This document shows positions 17,339 to 27,913 of a stretch of 64,000 nucleotides of DNA, one piece after another. This stretch comes from Candidatus Brevundimonas colombiensis (GTDB lineage: Bacteria > Pseudomonadota > Alphaproteobacteria > Caulobacterales > Caulobacteraceae), in the NCBI GenBank assembly GCA_029202665.1, contig CP119326.1:1798001-1862000 (forward strand). The letters run 5' to 3'. The first letter of the stretch is position 1. Every line of letters starts with the position of its first letter. Position numbers and translations under genes: made by a program. Below the pieces are notes generated by a model. That model did not search any database and was not told the DNA's origin. It saw only the letters and a program-made list of their open reading frames with translations.

Positions 17339-19720
17339 ATGCCCCAACTCCTCCTTGAAATCTTCTCCGAAGAAATCCCCGCCCGGATGCAGCAGGGCGC
17401 CGCGCGCGACCTGGAGCGGATGGCGACCGAGCGTCTGAAGGCCGCTGGCCTGACGTGGGACGCGCTGACCACCTATGCCGGACCGCGCCGCCTGACGCTG
17501 GTGATCGACGGCCTGCCCGCCGCCACGCCCGACCGCGAGGAAGAGGTCAAGGGACCGAAAGCCTCAGCCCCGCCCCAGGCGCTGGAAGGCTTTCTGAGGA
17601 AGACCGGCCTGAGCCGCGAACAGCTGGTGGAGCGCGACGGCGTCCTGTTCGCCGTCCTGTCGTCCAAGGGGCGCGCGACCGCCGATCTGGTCGCCGAGAC
17701 GGTCGATCAGATCGTGCGCGCCTTCCCCTGGCCCAAGTCGATGCGCTGGGGCACGGGAAGCCTGCGCTGGGTGCGGCCGATCAAACGCATCCTGTGCATC
17801 TTCGACGGGGCGGTGGTCCCGTTCGAGATCGACGGCATTGCGTCCGACGCGATCACCGAGGGGCACCGCTTCATGGGTTCGGGCGCCCCCTTGCGGGTCA
17901 GCGACTTCGCCGACTACCGCGCCCAGCTGGAGAAGAACTTCGTCCTGATCGACGTGGCCGACCGCAAGCTGCGGATTCTGGAACAGGCCAGGGCCGCCTG
18001 CGCCGCGCGGGGGCTGGCTTTGGTCGATGACGACGGCCTGCTGGACGAGGTGGCGGGTCTGGCGGAATGGCCGACGCCGATCCTGGGCGACATGGACCCG
18101 CAGTTCCTGGCCCTGCCGCTGGAAGTCGTGCGTCTGTCGATGAAGGTCCACCAGAAATATTTCGCCGTCCGCGATCCGTCCAAGGAGGGCCTGGCCCCCA
18201 ACTTCCTGGTCGTCGCCAATGTCGAGGCCACCGACGGCGGCAAGGCCCTGGCCGCCGGCAACAGCCGCGTGCTGTCCGCCCGCCTGAACGACGCCCGCTT
18301 CTTCTGGGAGGAGGACCAGAAGGTCGGCTTCGACGCCTGGAACGCCAAACTGTCCGGCGTCACCTTCCACGCCAAGCTGGGCACGCTGGCCGAGCGGGTC
18401 GAACGCATCGCGGCGCTTGCCCGCGAGATCGCCCCGCTGGTCGGCGCCGACGCCGACGAGGCCGAAACCGCCGCCCGCCTATCCAAGGCCGACCTGTTGT
18501 CGGGCATGGTCAGCGAATTCCCGGAACTGCAGGGGATCATGGGCGGATACTACGCCCGTCTCGCCGGCCATTCCGACGCCGTCGCCGACGCCGTGCGCGA
18601 CCACTACAAGCCGCAAGGCCCCGCCGACACGGTCCCGACCGCGCCCGTCACGGTCGCCGTCGCCCTGGCCGACAAGCTGGACACCCTGGTCGGCTTCTTC
18701 GCCATCGACGAAAAGCCCACGGGGTCGAAGGACCCGTTCGCTCTGCGGAGAGCGGCGTTGGGCGTGATCCGGTTGTTGCTGGAGAATGGGGTGCGGGCGT
18801 CTCTGATTGAGGTGTTTACCGAAACGGCGCTTATCAACTTTGAGCACATGAACCTTCGGGATTTCCCTCGAACCGAGCTAATTGGCGCTGCTGGATCTAT
18901 GCAGGAAATCCTCTCGTTCGTCGGAGAGATGAAGCGAGTAGGCGTCTGGGGGTATATCGTAACCCAGGATGGGACGGTTGACAGGTACCTGAGCTCCTTC
19001 AAAGATGGCTTCTACAGTCTTGCACCGGGCCAAACGATTGGCGAGCTTGCCGAGTTGGAACGCTCTCTTCCGGAGGTTCTCGAAGGTCTGGTGAACTATC
19101 CAATCAGCCTCTGGGAGGCTGAGGGGCGGGGAACAGAAATTCCTGAGAGCCTCCGCAAACAGCGCGCGGAGATCGGGAAGAAGTTGCAGCCGCTTGCGGG
19201 CGACCTACTTGCCTTCTTTGCTGACCGTCTGACCGTCCTTCTCCGCGACCGTGGCCAGCGCCACGACCTCGTCGCTGCCGTCTTCGCCCTAGGCGACGAC
19301 GATCTGGTGCGGATCGTGCGTCGGGTGGAGGCGCTGGCCGCCTTCCTGGCCACGGACGACGGGGCCAATCTGCTGGCCGGCTACAAGCGCGCCTCCAACA
19401 TCCTGCGCGCTGAAGAGAAGAAAGGCCCCCTGCCGACCGGCATGGTCCAGACCGGCCTTGCGAACCAACCCGAGGCTGAGACCACCCTGGCCTTCGCCGT
19501 CGGCGCCGCCCGCACCGCCGTCGAGGCCGCGCTGGAAACCGAGGACTTCGCCGCCGCCATGACGGCCCTCGCCGCCCTGCGCGCCCCGGTGGACGGCTTC
19601 TTCGAGGCGGTCATGGTCAACTCCGACATCCCGGCCGAACGCGACAACCGCCTGAAACTGCTGGGTCAGGTCCGCGACGTGATGGGCCAGGTCGCCGACT
19701 TCGGCCAGATCGCGGGGTAG
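17339..19720 (+). CDS. glyS: Glycyl-tRNA synthetase beta subunit with an internal extra segment
   Basis: The 793-residue tRNA-binding subunit partners GlyQ. MPQLLLEIFSEEIPARM, FPWPKSMRWGTGSLRWVRPI, EGHRFMGSG and SKADLLSGMVSEFPELQGIMGGYYA are standard. The family is usually near 690 residues. The excess lies between LGVIRLLLENGVRASL (about residue 490) and LLAFFADRLTVLLRDRGQRHDL (about 625), where roughly 100 residues have no family counterpart. DNA from about 18805 to 19195 is visibly lower in GC and rich in rare codons, unlike both flanks. The frame is intact, so the protein is probably functional. Confidence 0.95.
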   Translation: MPQLLLEIFSEEIPARMQQGAARDLERMATERLKAAGLTWDALTTYAGPRRLTLVIDGLPAATPDREEEVKGPKASAPPQALEGFLRKTGLSREQLVERDGVLFAVLSSKGRATADLVAETVDQIVRAFPWPKSMRWGTGSLRWVRPIKRILCIFDGAVVPFEIDGIASDAITEGHRFMGSGAPLRVSDFADYRAQLEKNFVLIDVADRKLRILEQARAACAARGLALVDDDGLLDEVAGLAEWPTPILGDMDPQFLALPLEVVRLSMKVHQKYFAVRDPSKEGLAPNFLVVANVEATDGGKALAAGNSRVLSARLNDARFFWEEDQKVGFDAWNAKLSGVTFHAKLGTLAERVERIAALAREIAPLVGADADEAETAARLSKADLLSGMVSEFPELQGIMGGYYARLAGHSDAVADAVRDHYKPQGPADTVPTAPVTVAVALADKLDTLVGFFAIDEKPTGSKDPFALRRAALGVIRLLLENGVRASLIEVFTETALINFEHMNLRDFPRTELIGAAGSMQEILSFVGEMKRVGVWGYIVTQDGTVDRYLSSFKDGFYSLAPGQTIGELAELERSLPEVLEGLVNYPISLWEAEGRGTEIPESLRKQRAEIGKKLQPLAGDLLAFFADRLTVLLRDRGQRHDLVAAVFALGDDDLVRIVRRVEALAAFLATDDGANLLAGYKRASNILRAEEKKGPLPTGMVQTGLANQPEAETTLAFAVGAARTAVEAALETEDFAAAMTALAALRAPVDGFFEAVMVNSDIPAERDNRLKLLGQVRDVMGQVADFGQIAG

Positions 19721-19730
19721 GGGCCGCATC

Positions 19731-19868
19731 GTCTCCTCCCCAATTGTGGGGAGGGGGACCACGAAGTGGTGGAGGGGCTTTTGACGTCCCAAACCTGCGA
19801 TGTGGTGATGAACCCCTCCGTCTCTCCGCTGCGCTCCGAGCCACCTCCCCATGGAATGGGGAGGAGAC
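19731..19868. repeat. GTCTCCTCCCCA-family inverted repeat, left flank of DUF559 gene
   Basis: A 138-bp element bounded by GTCTCCTCCCCA (19731-19742) and its complement TGGGGAGGAGAC (19857-19868), with nested hairpins inside. The same layout recurs at 49718-49868. Its right-hand 21 bases (19844-19864) are perfectly repeated in inverted orientation at 20256-20276 beyond the DUF559 gene. Confidence 0.88.
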
Positions 19869-19875
19869 GGATGTG

Positions 19876-20334
19876 TTAGCTTTGAATGCGCTCTCTCGCC
19901 TTGTCGGCGATGAAATCGAGAACGTCACCGAGATGCACCCGCACCTGTTCCGCGGAGACGCGGATGACAGCAATGCCTTGGGTCGCAAGCCACCGCGTGC
20001 GTCGCGCATCGTGCTCGCCACGACCCTCGTGGCTTTCGCCATCCACTTCGACCGCCAGCATCGCCTCTGCGCAATAGAAGTCCAGCACATAGACGCCGAC
20101 CGGATGCTGGCGGCGGAACTTCAGACCACCCAGCGCGCGGCGGCGCAGGTTGACCCAAAGTCGGGCTTCGGGCGGCGTCAGAGCGCGACGCAGAATGCGA
20201 GCGCGTGAGACGGAGCCGTCGTTCGTCAAGAACCCCTCCACGGCTTCGCCGTCTCCCTCCCCATTCCATGGGGAGGGGACAAGGATGTCAAGGTTGTGCA
20301 CGCTCGCCGTCAAGGAAACGGCCCGTCCGGTCAC
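19876..20334 (-). CDS. DUF559 endonuclease-like protein (Vsr-type PD-(D/E)XK fold)
   Basis: The recognised domain is about 115 residues: RARILRRALTPPEARLWVNLR, GGLKFRRQHPVGVYVLDFYC, LAVEVDGESHEGRGEHDARR and GIAVIRVSAEQV. This is the DUF559 family, related to the very-short-patch repair nuclease, with the probable metal-binding acidic pair in VLDFYC and AVEVDG. The open frame begins at a GTG at 20334, but its first 35 codons run through a dispersed repeat (20231-20280) and have no domain match. A TTG at 20229, directly before the domain, is an alternative start. Biochemical role is unknown. Both ends touch inverted repeats. Confidence 0.78.
   Translation of the reverse strand: MTGRAVSLTASVHNLDILVPSPWNGEGDGEAVEGFLTNDGSVSRARILRRALTPPEARLWVNLRRRALGGLKFRRQHPVGVYVLDFYCAEAMLAVEVDGESHEGRGEHDARRTRWLATQGIAVIRVSAEQVRVHLGDVLDFIADKARERIQS
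20231..20280. repeat. GTCTCCTCCCCA-family repeat, right flank of DUF559 gene
   Basis: Contains CCTCCCCATTCCATGGGGAGG-type palindromic DNA at 20256-20276 that is the exact inverted complement of 19844-19864. An internal ACGGCTTCGCCGT hairpin (20240-20252) is typical of the family. It overlaps the upstream end of the DUF559 frame. Confidence 0.85.
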
Positions 20335-20442
20335 GGATTGTTACATCCGCCATGGCCAAGCCGGTTCCTCCGCGCTAGATCGTGCTGCATGTGCGAGCGG
20401 GGCGAACCCGCCGGACGATCCGAAAAGCTCAGGGACTGCAAG

Positions 20443-23121
<2,679 letters not shown>

Positions 23122-23136
23122 GGCTATCCAAGATCC

Positions 23137-23165
23137 GTCATCCTCGGGTCGAGCCCGAGGATGAC
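23137..23165. repeat. GTCATCCTCGGG palindrome after ppdK
   Basis: A 29-bp near-perfect palindrome, GTCATCCTCGGG / CCCGAGGATGAC. The same sequence forms each arm of the larger inverted repeat at 45533-45638, and a relative is at 48216-48376. It sits 15 bp before the ppdK terminator stem. Confidence 0.85.
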
Positions 23166-23180
23166 GGGTGGAAAAGATGA

Positions 23181-23211
23181 AAGGGCGGCCTCCGGCGAGG
23201 CCGCCCTTTTT
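23181..23211 (+). terminator. Rho-independent terminator of ppdK
   Basis: AAGGGCGGCCT (23181-23191) pairs with AGGCCGCCCTT (23198-23208), loop CCGGCG, and the stem runs into five T. It lies 60 bp past the ppdK stop. Confidence 0.93.
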
Positions 23212-23386
23212 CGTGTCCGTCACAAAACTGCCAATCTTGGCGGAACGGCGTGTGTGTCTTGCCGTCAACAGGCATTCGCAGCTTTTGACTGCCTCTGGAA
23301 CAGAAAAGGGCGTGACCTATTTAAGCACTCGCTGGATGGGGCTGATGATCGGCTCGGTCATCGCATCTAGGAGTTAATAAGAAACA

Positions 23387-23914
23387 ATGCGTAACATTCT
23401 TCTCGCCGCCGTCGCCGTTTCCGCAATCGCCGCGCCGGCATTTGCTCAGACCAATCCCGAGCCGCGTGGTTACGGCTCGCTGGGCTACACTCATCTTGAA
23501 GGTGACAATGCAACGACCGGCGCCGTCACGGGTCGTCTTGGCGTGAACCTGAACCGTTACCTGGCTGTCGAGACCGAAGCTTCGGTCGGCGTCAAACATG
23601 ACGACTTCACCGTCGCCGGCGTAGATGGCGAGATCAAGCAGGAGTGGGATGCCGCGGGCTATGTCGTCGGCAAGGTGCCGGTGTCCGACAAGCTGGAACT
23701 GTTCGCACGCGGCGGCTACGGCCACACCGAACTGAAGCAGAAGTTCCCGGGCGCCGACACCGACGTCGGCGGCGACAGCTGGAACTACGGCGCGGGCGCC
23801 AACTATTTCGTGGATGGCGTGAACGGCGTGCGCGCCGACTGGACACGCCGCGACTACCGCGACGACGCGGGCAAGGCCGACGCCTATTCGGTCAGCTACA
23901 TCCGTCGCTTCTGA
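23387..23914 (+). CDS. Outer-membrane beta-barrel protein, 8-strand porin-like
   Basis: A 175-residue exported protein. Signal peptide MRNILLAAVAVSAIAAPAFAQ (cleavage after Ala-Gln, about 21) is followed by alternating polar/aromatic strands: GYGSLGYTHLEG, TGRLGVNLNRYLAVETEAS, LFARGGYGHTELKQ and the C-terminal SYIRRF. The terminal Phe is the barrel-insertion signature. The size matches OmpA/OmpX-type eight-strand barrels. A good ribosome site (AGGAG, about 23371) precedes the ATG. The gene has its own terminator, so it is monocistronic. Ligand unknown. Confidence 0.88.
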   Translation: MRNILLAAVAVSAIAAPAFAQTNPEPRGYGSLGYTHLEGDNATTGAVTGRLGVNLNRYLAVETEASVGVKHDDFTVAGVDGEIKQEWDAAGYVVGKVPVSDKLELFARGGYGHTELKQKFPGADTDVGGDSWNYGAGANYFVDGVNGVRADWTRRDYRDDAGKADAYSVSYIRRF

Positions 23915-23938
23915 TCCAGACGATCAGGTCAAACGACG

Positions 23939-23974
23939 AGGCGCGCTCCGCAAGGAGCGCGCCTTTCGTCTTTT
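23939..23974 (+). terminator. Terminator of the beta-barrel gene
   Basis: AGGCGCGCTCC (23939-23949) pairs with GGAGCGCGCCT (23954-23964) across a GCAA tetraloop, followed by TTCGTCTTTTAT. It may also serve the convergent gene that stops at 23984. Confidence 0.9.
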
Positions 23975-23983
23975 ATCACAGTG

Positions 23984-24244
23984 TCAGGCGAAGTCGCCGG
24001 CCAGGGCCCAGCGTTGCGAACCCTCGCCGAACGGGCGCACGAACCAGTCGCGATACTGTTCGAAGGTTTCGATGATCTTCTGGCGCAGATCGGGCGGATT
24101 GACCGCCTCGCCGCGCTGACGCTTCATGGCGGCGACGCAGTCGACAACCATATTCTGATGCGCCGAACCGCCCATGCTTTTCAGCACGGCGGCGATGTCC
24201 TTGGCCAAGCTTTCCAGAACCTGCTTCGGCGTGTTGTGAGCCAT
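23984..24244 (-). CDS. Conserved small helical protein, 86 residues, unknown function
   Basis: Starts MAHNTPKQVLESLAKDIAAVLKSMGGSAHQ and ends FVRPFGEGSQRWALAGDFA. The predicted all-helical layout with a hydrophilic middle (AAMKRQRGEAVNPPDLRQKI) could be a compact nucleic-acid-binding or adaptor protein, but I do not recognise a named family. The ATG at 24244 has a GGGACGTCCC-like leader. The open frame continues upstream into the divergent KAS III gene without homology. It is convergent with the barrel gene. Confidence 0.65.
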   Translation of the reverse strand: MAHNTPKQVLESLAKDIAAVLKSMGGSAHQNMVVDCVAAMKRQRGEAVNPPDLRQKIIETFEQYRDWFVRPFGEGSQRWALAGDFA

Positions 24245-24432
24245 CTGGGACGTCCCCTGTTCTCGACGAAAGAATGGGTGACAAAAACTTGTGACAGTTT
24301 CAAGCGTGGCCGCGAAAGAATCAGCGCGGATGCGAATTAACCTGCGATAACGCGGGTCGCAGGCTTTGGTTCTCTCACGAGAGGACATCACGACGAATTT
24401 CGATCCGACCCGCTGACGCCGCCTTTCAGACG

Positions 24433-25584
24433 TCAGGCGCGCTTGCGAACGAAGACGGTGCCGGCGGAATAGCCTGCGCCGAAGCTGCAGATCAGGCCCG
24501 TTTCGCCCGCCGCGAACCCGTCGTTGTGCAGGTGGAAGGCGATGATCGACCCGGCCGAGGAGGTGTTGGCGTAGTCGTCCAGGATGATGACGTTCTCGTC
24601 CGAGGACGGTTCGCGGCCCAGCACCTTCTTGCCGATCATGGTGTTCATATTGATGTTGGCCTGGTGCAGCCACAGCCGCGTCAGGCCGTGCGGATCGACG
24701 CCCAGCTCCGCCGCGTGATCCACGATCATCTCCGACACCATCGGCACCACGTCGCGGAACACCTTGCGGCCCTGCTGGATGAACAGCTTGTCGTTCTGGA
24801 CGCTGTCGTCGGCCTGGGGGCTGTCCAGATGGGCGGTGTCGCGGGCGTTGCGGTTCAAAAATCCGAAGTTGTTGCGGATATTGTTCGAGAAGGTCGTCTT
24901 CAGCCGCGTGCCCAACACGTCCCAGCCGCCCGGACCCGCCGTGTCGGACGATTCCACGATCACCGCCGTCGCCACATCGCCGAAGATGAAATGGCTGTCG
25001 CGGTCGGTGAAGTTCAGGTGGGCCGAACAGACCTCGGGGTTGACCATCAGCACGGCCTTGACCGAGCCGCCGCCGATGAAGTCGGCCGCCGTCTTGATGC
25101 CGAAGGTCGCCGAACTGCACGCCACGTTCATGTCGAAGGCGAAGCCCTCGATCCCCAGCGCCTGCTGCACCTCAATGGCGATGGCGGGATAGGCGCGCTG
25201 CATGTTCGACGCTGCGCACAGGACCGCGCCGATCTCCGACACCGGCTTGCCCCAGGCCGCGATTGCCTGACGCGCCGCCTTGACCGCCATCTCGGCCAGG
25301 ATCGACAGTTCGTCGTTGGAGCGTTCGGCCAGGTTCGGGGCCATCCGCTCGGGATCGATGATCCCGGCCTTGTCCAGCACGAACCGGCTCTTGATGCCCG
25401 ACGCCTTTTCGATGAACTCGGGCGAGGAGTGGGCCTTGGCCTCCAGTTCGCCGGCCTCGATCTGGGCGGCGTGGCGGGCGTTCCAGCCGTCGGCCCAGGC
25501 GTTGTAGCTGTCGACCAGTTCGGCGTTGGACACCGACTGTTCGGGGGTGAAGAGGCCGGTTGAGGCGATGACGGCGTGGGTCAC
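24433..25584 (-). CDS. Beta-ketoacyl-ACP synthase III family enzyme
   Basis: A 383-residue thiolase-fold enzyme of the FabH type, expected to condense an acyl primer with malonyl-ACP. The catalytic triad is visible: Cys in FDMNVACSSATFGIK, His in LWLHQANINMN and Asn in DDYANTSSAGS. It is about 60 residues longer than FabH, mainly an N-terminal insertion (WADGWNARHAAQIEAGE) before IEKASGIKSRFV. Family starts just before HAVIASTGLF, giving the GTG at 25584; the frame continues upstream only through 45-bp tandem repeats. It follows the kpsC-like gene on the same strand. Confidence 0.88.
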   Translation of the reverse strand: MTHAVIASTGLFTPEQSVSNAELVDSYNAWADGWNARHAAQIEAGELEAKAHSSPEFIEKASGIKSRFVLDKAGIIDPERMAPNLAERSNDELSILAEMAVKAARQAIAAWGKPVSEIGAVLCAASNMQRAYPAIAIEVQQALGIEGFAFDMNVACSSATFGIKTAADFIGGGSVKAVLMVNPEVCSAHLNFTDRDSHFIFGDVATAVIVESSDTAGPGGWDVLGTRLKTTFSNNIRNNFGFLNRNARDTAHLDSPQADDSVQNDKLFIQQGRKVFRDVVPMVSEMIVDHAAELGVDPHGLTRLWLHQANINMNTMIGKKVLGREPSSDENVIILDDYANTSSAGSIIAFHLHNDGFAAGETGLICSFGAGYSAGTVFVRKRA

Positions 25585-25594
25585 TTTGTTCTTT

Positions 25595-25730
25595 TTCCTA
25601 TCGCTCGGCCCGCGGGGCCTCGCTACTTGAGGATAGTCGTTCCTATCGCTCGGCCCGCGAGGCCTCGCTGCTTGAGGATAGTCGTTCCTGTCGCTCGACG
25701 CGCGGCGTCTCGCTGCTTCGGGACAGTCCG
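25595..25730. repeat. Three tandem copies of a 45-bp unit
   Basis: Units begin at 25595, 25640 and 25685. The first two differ at only a couple of positions and the third is more diverged. Each unit starts TTCCTATCGCTCGGCC and ends GAGGATAGTCG, so CTATC...GATAG can pair, with an inner GGCCCGCGGGGCC-like hairpin. The array lies between the kpsC-like stop and the KAS III start, on the KAS III leader transcript. Three adjacent units without spacers rule out a CRISPR array. Confidence 0.92.
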
Positions 25731-25746
25731 TTTCCATCCGAACGCG

Positions 25747-27771
25747 TCAATAGGACGGCGGCGGCCTGCGGTCGAGACTGGCGATGATGCCGGCGGCCCA
25801 GCGTTGCACCTGTCCGCGCGGCGCCCTGGGCGTCGGCTGGCTGCGCGCGGCGATCAGCCGGGCCACCAGATCCTCGGCCTCGCACGGCCAGCCCTCGGGC
25901 GTGACATAGAGGGGATAGGCGATCAGGGCGGCGTGGACCAGGTGATCGACCGTCGCCCGGCGACTGCGGCGCTCGAACCCCAACCGGTCGTCGGTCAGGC
26001 CCCATCCCGCATAGAAGGGCCGCCCATAGACCGAGACCGCCTTGCCCCGCATCAGGGCCTCGAACCCGGTCAGCGACGTCAGGGTCGCCACCCGCCGACA
26101 GGCGCTCAGGCAGTCCACGATGTCCAGCCCGTCGCCCACTGCGTCGACCGAGGCCATGGCCCCCGCGTCCAGCCGCCCAGGCCGGTTGCCCGCCAGCACG
26201 TCGGGATGGTTGCGATAGACCAGGAAGGCGTCGGGATGATCGCGCCGCGCCGCCTCGACCAGGGCAGAGTTGGTGTTCAGATCAGGCGCGCAGCCCAGCA
26301 GGATCGACTTGTCGTTCTCGACCTGACCGACGACCAGCAGGATGTCGCGATCCCCAATCCTGTCCGGCGTCCACCCGGTGGGCGCGTGACCCTTCAGATT
26401 GTATTTCGACAGGCCCGCATCGACCACGCGCGTCCGCAAGCCCGCCGCCCGCGCCAGCTGAACCGGCGAGAGGTCGGACGTCTCGATCAGGGTCTCCAGC
26501 CGCGAGGGCCGCGACGGGTCGTAATAGACGCCCTGGTCGTCCAGGGCGACCGACAGGGCGCCGACGAAATCGGACCCCAGGCCGCGCGAACGGATGAAGC
26601 CGTCCTCCATCCGCACCGTCGGGCCGCCAAACGAAGCCGCCGCCCGGCGCGTCGCCTCGCTCTCCTTGCCCGCCCACCAGATCAGTCGGCCATCGGTCGC
26701 CTTCGCATGGGCGGCGGCCCGCGACGGCGACATGAAATAACGCATCGTCGCCTTGGGCGAGTTCAGCAGGCGGCGCACCGGCGGACGCTTGGCGGGCGCG
26801 AACCCGACCGCCGACCACGATCCCGCCAGCCGGTCGGCCCGGTCGCGGAGCGCAATCAACCGCTCCAGCGCCTGTTCGGCCTCGCACCGCAGCCCCGTCA
26901 CCGGATCGACATAGCGGCTGTAGGCGATCAGGGCGGCGGCCGCGACCTGTTCGATGGACCGCGCGACGCCGCGCCGTCCGGTCTGGACCGCATCGGTCGT
27001 CAGGCCCCAGCCGGAATAGAAGGGCGCCCCGAAACACCGCACCGGCAGGCCGCGCAACAAGGCCTCGAACCCCAGCGCCGAGGTCACGCAATAGACCGCA
27101 TCCACGGCCGCCAGCAGGTCGGCGGGCCGCACGTCGGCGTCGATCAGGGTGACGCCGTCCAGATCGGTGACGCAGCCGCGCTTCCTCCCCGCCGCCACCG
27201 CCGGATGGCGTTTGACGATCAGCTGGGCGTCCGGCTCGTCGCGCCGGGCGGCGGCGATCATCTCGTCGAAGCTCCGGGCCGTCGCGAGGCCATAGCCGAT
27301 GGAGGCGTCTCCGAACGTCTGGTCCACGATCAGCACCCGCCGACCGGGCTTCAGCAGGCCATGATCCAGCGGCTCGCCCATGTTCGTCTTGGACACGCCT
27401 GAGACGATGATCCGGTCGATCAGCCCCCGCGCCCGCGCCGTCATGGCGGCGTCGCACCAGTCGTCGGCCGTCTGGATCAGATGCTCCAGCCGACTGGCCC
27501 GCGTCGCATCGTAATAGACGCCCAGATCGTCCACGATCAGGCTCAGACTGGTCGCCCCCGCCTCACCGATGCCGACCGATCTCAGAAACCCGTCCTCCAG
27601 CGCCACATAGGGCCGCCCGTTCTTCTGGGCCCACCGTCGCCCCGCCGCCGCCGTCGGCTTCATCCCCCAGCCCAGCACCGCCTGCACATCCTCCCCCGGC
27701 AGGCGCCGCAGGTCGTAGTCGGCCAGGAAGACATCGAGAAACGGGACCTTCAGCACGCCGGGGGCGCACAC
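25747..27771 (-). CDS. KpsC-like capsular polysaccharide biosynthesis/export protein
   Basis: A 674-residue protein with two tandem Capsule_synth (KpsC/KpsS) domains. The blocks LEDGFLRSVGIG, LSLIVDDLGVYYDATRASRLEHLIQ, KTNMGEPLDHG and RCFGAPFYSGWGL in the first half are echoed as MEDGFIRSRGLG, LSVALDDQGVYYDPSRPSRLETLIE and SVYGRPFYAGWGL in the second. KpsC enzymes add the beta-Kdo linker on the lipid anchor for group 2 capsules, in the cytoplasm. The frame extends to a TTG at 27897 inside a palindrome; the GTG at 27771, directly before the domain, is preferred. Confidence 0.88.
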   Translation of the reverse strand: MCAPGVLKVPFLDVFLADYDLRRLPGEDVQAVLGWGMKPTAAAGRRWAQKNGRPYVALEDGFLRSVGIGEAGATSLSLIVDDLGVYYDATRASRLEHLIQTADDWCDAAMTARARGLIDRIIVSGVSKTNMGEPLDHGLLKPGRRVLIVDQTFGDASIGYGLATARSFDEMIAAARRDEPDAQLIVKRHPAVAAGRKRGCVTDLDGVTLIDADVRPADLLAAVDAVYCVTSALGFEALLRGLPVRCFGAPFYSGWGLTTDAVQTGRRGVARSIEQVAAAALIAYSRYVDPVTGLRCEAEQALERLIALRDRADRLAGSWSAVGFAPAKRPPVRRLLNSPKATMRYFMSPSRAAAHAKATDGRLIWWAGKESEATRRAAASFGGPTVRMEDGFIRSRGLGSDFVGALSVALDDQGVYYDPSRPSRLETLIETSDLSPVQLARAAGLRTRVVDAGLSKYNLKGHAPTGWTPDRIGDRDILLVVGQVENDKSILLGCAPDLNTNSALVEAARRDHPDAFLVYRNHPDVLAGNRPGRLDAGAMASVDAVGDGLDIVDCLSACRRVATLTSLTGFEALMRGKAVSVYGRPFYAGWGLTDDRLGFERRSRRATVDHLVHAALIAYPLYVTPEGWPCEAEDLVARLIAARSQPTPRAPRGQVQRWAAGIIASLDRRPPPSY

Positions 27772-27882
27772 CCAGGCCGGGTTTCTCGAAGGCGTATCGG
27801 TCGGTCGGGGCAAGGCGGGTCCGCTGAGGTTCGACGCGAGGTTTAGGGCGGTTGGCTCAAGGCGGCTAGGCCCGACGCTTCC

Positions 27883-27910
27883 GTCTCCTCCCCACAAGTG
27901 GGGAGGAGAC
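27883..27910. repeat. GTCTCCTCCCCA-family palindrome between kpsC-like and citE-like genes
   Basis: GTCTCCTCCCCAC (27883-27895) pairs with GTGGGGAGGAGAC (27898-27910), an almost loopless perfect palindrome. It is the shortest copy of the repeat family found at 19731, 49718 and 51003. It contains a TTG that falsely extends the kpsC-like frame. Confidence 0.85.
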
Positions 27911-27913
27911 AGG

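Noticed and set aside
25595..25730. CRISPR array
   Set aside because: Units are adjacent with no unique spacers, only three, and no cas genes nearby; it is a plain tandem repeat.
27772..27897. KpsC-like start at the TTG in the palindrome
   Set aside because: The extra 42 residues come from repeat and low-complexity DNA; the domain starts at about 27771.
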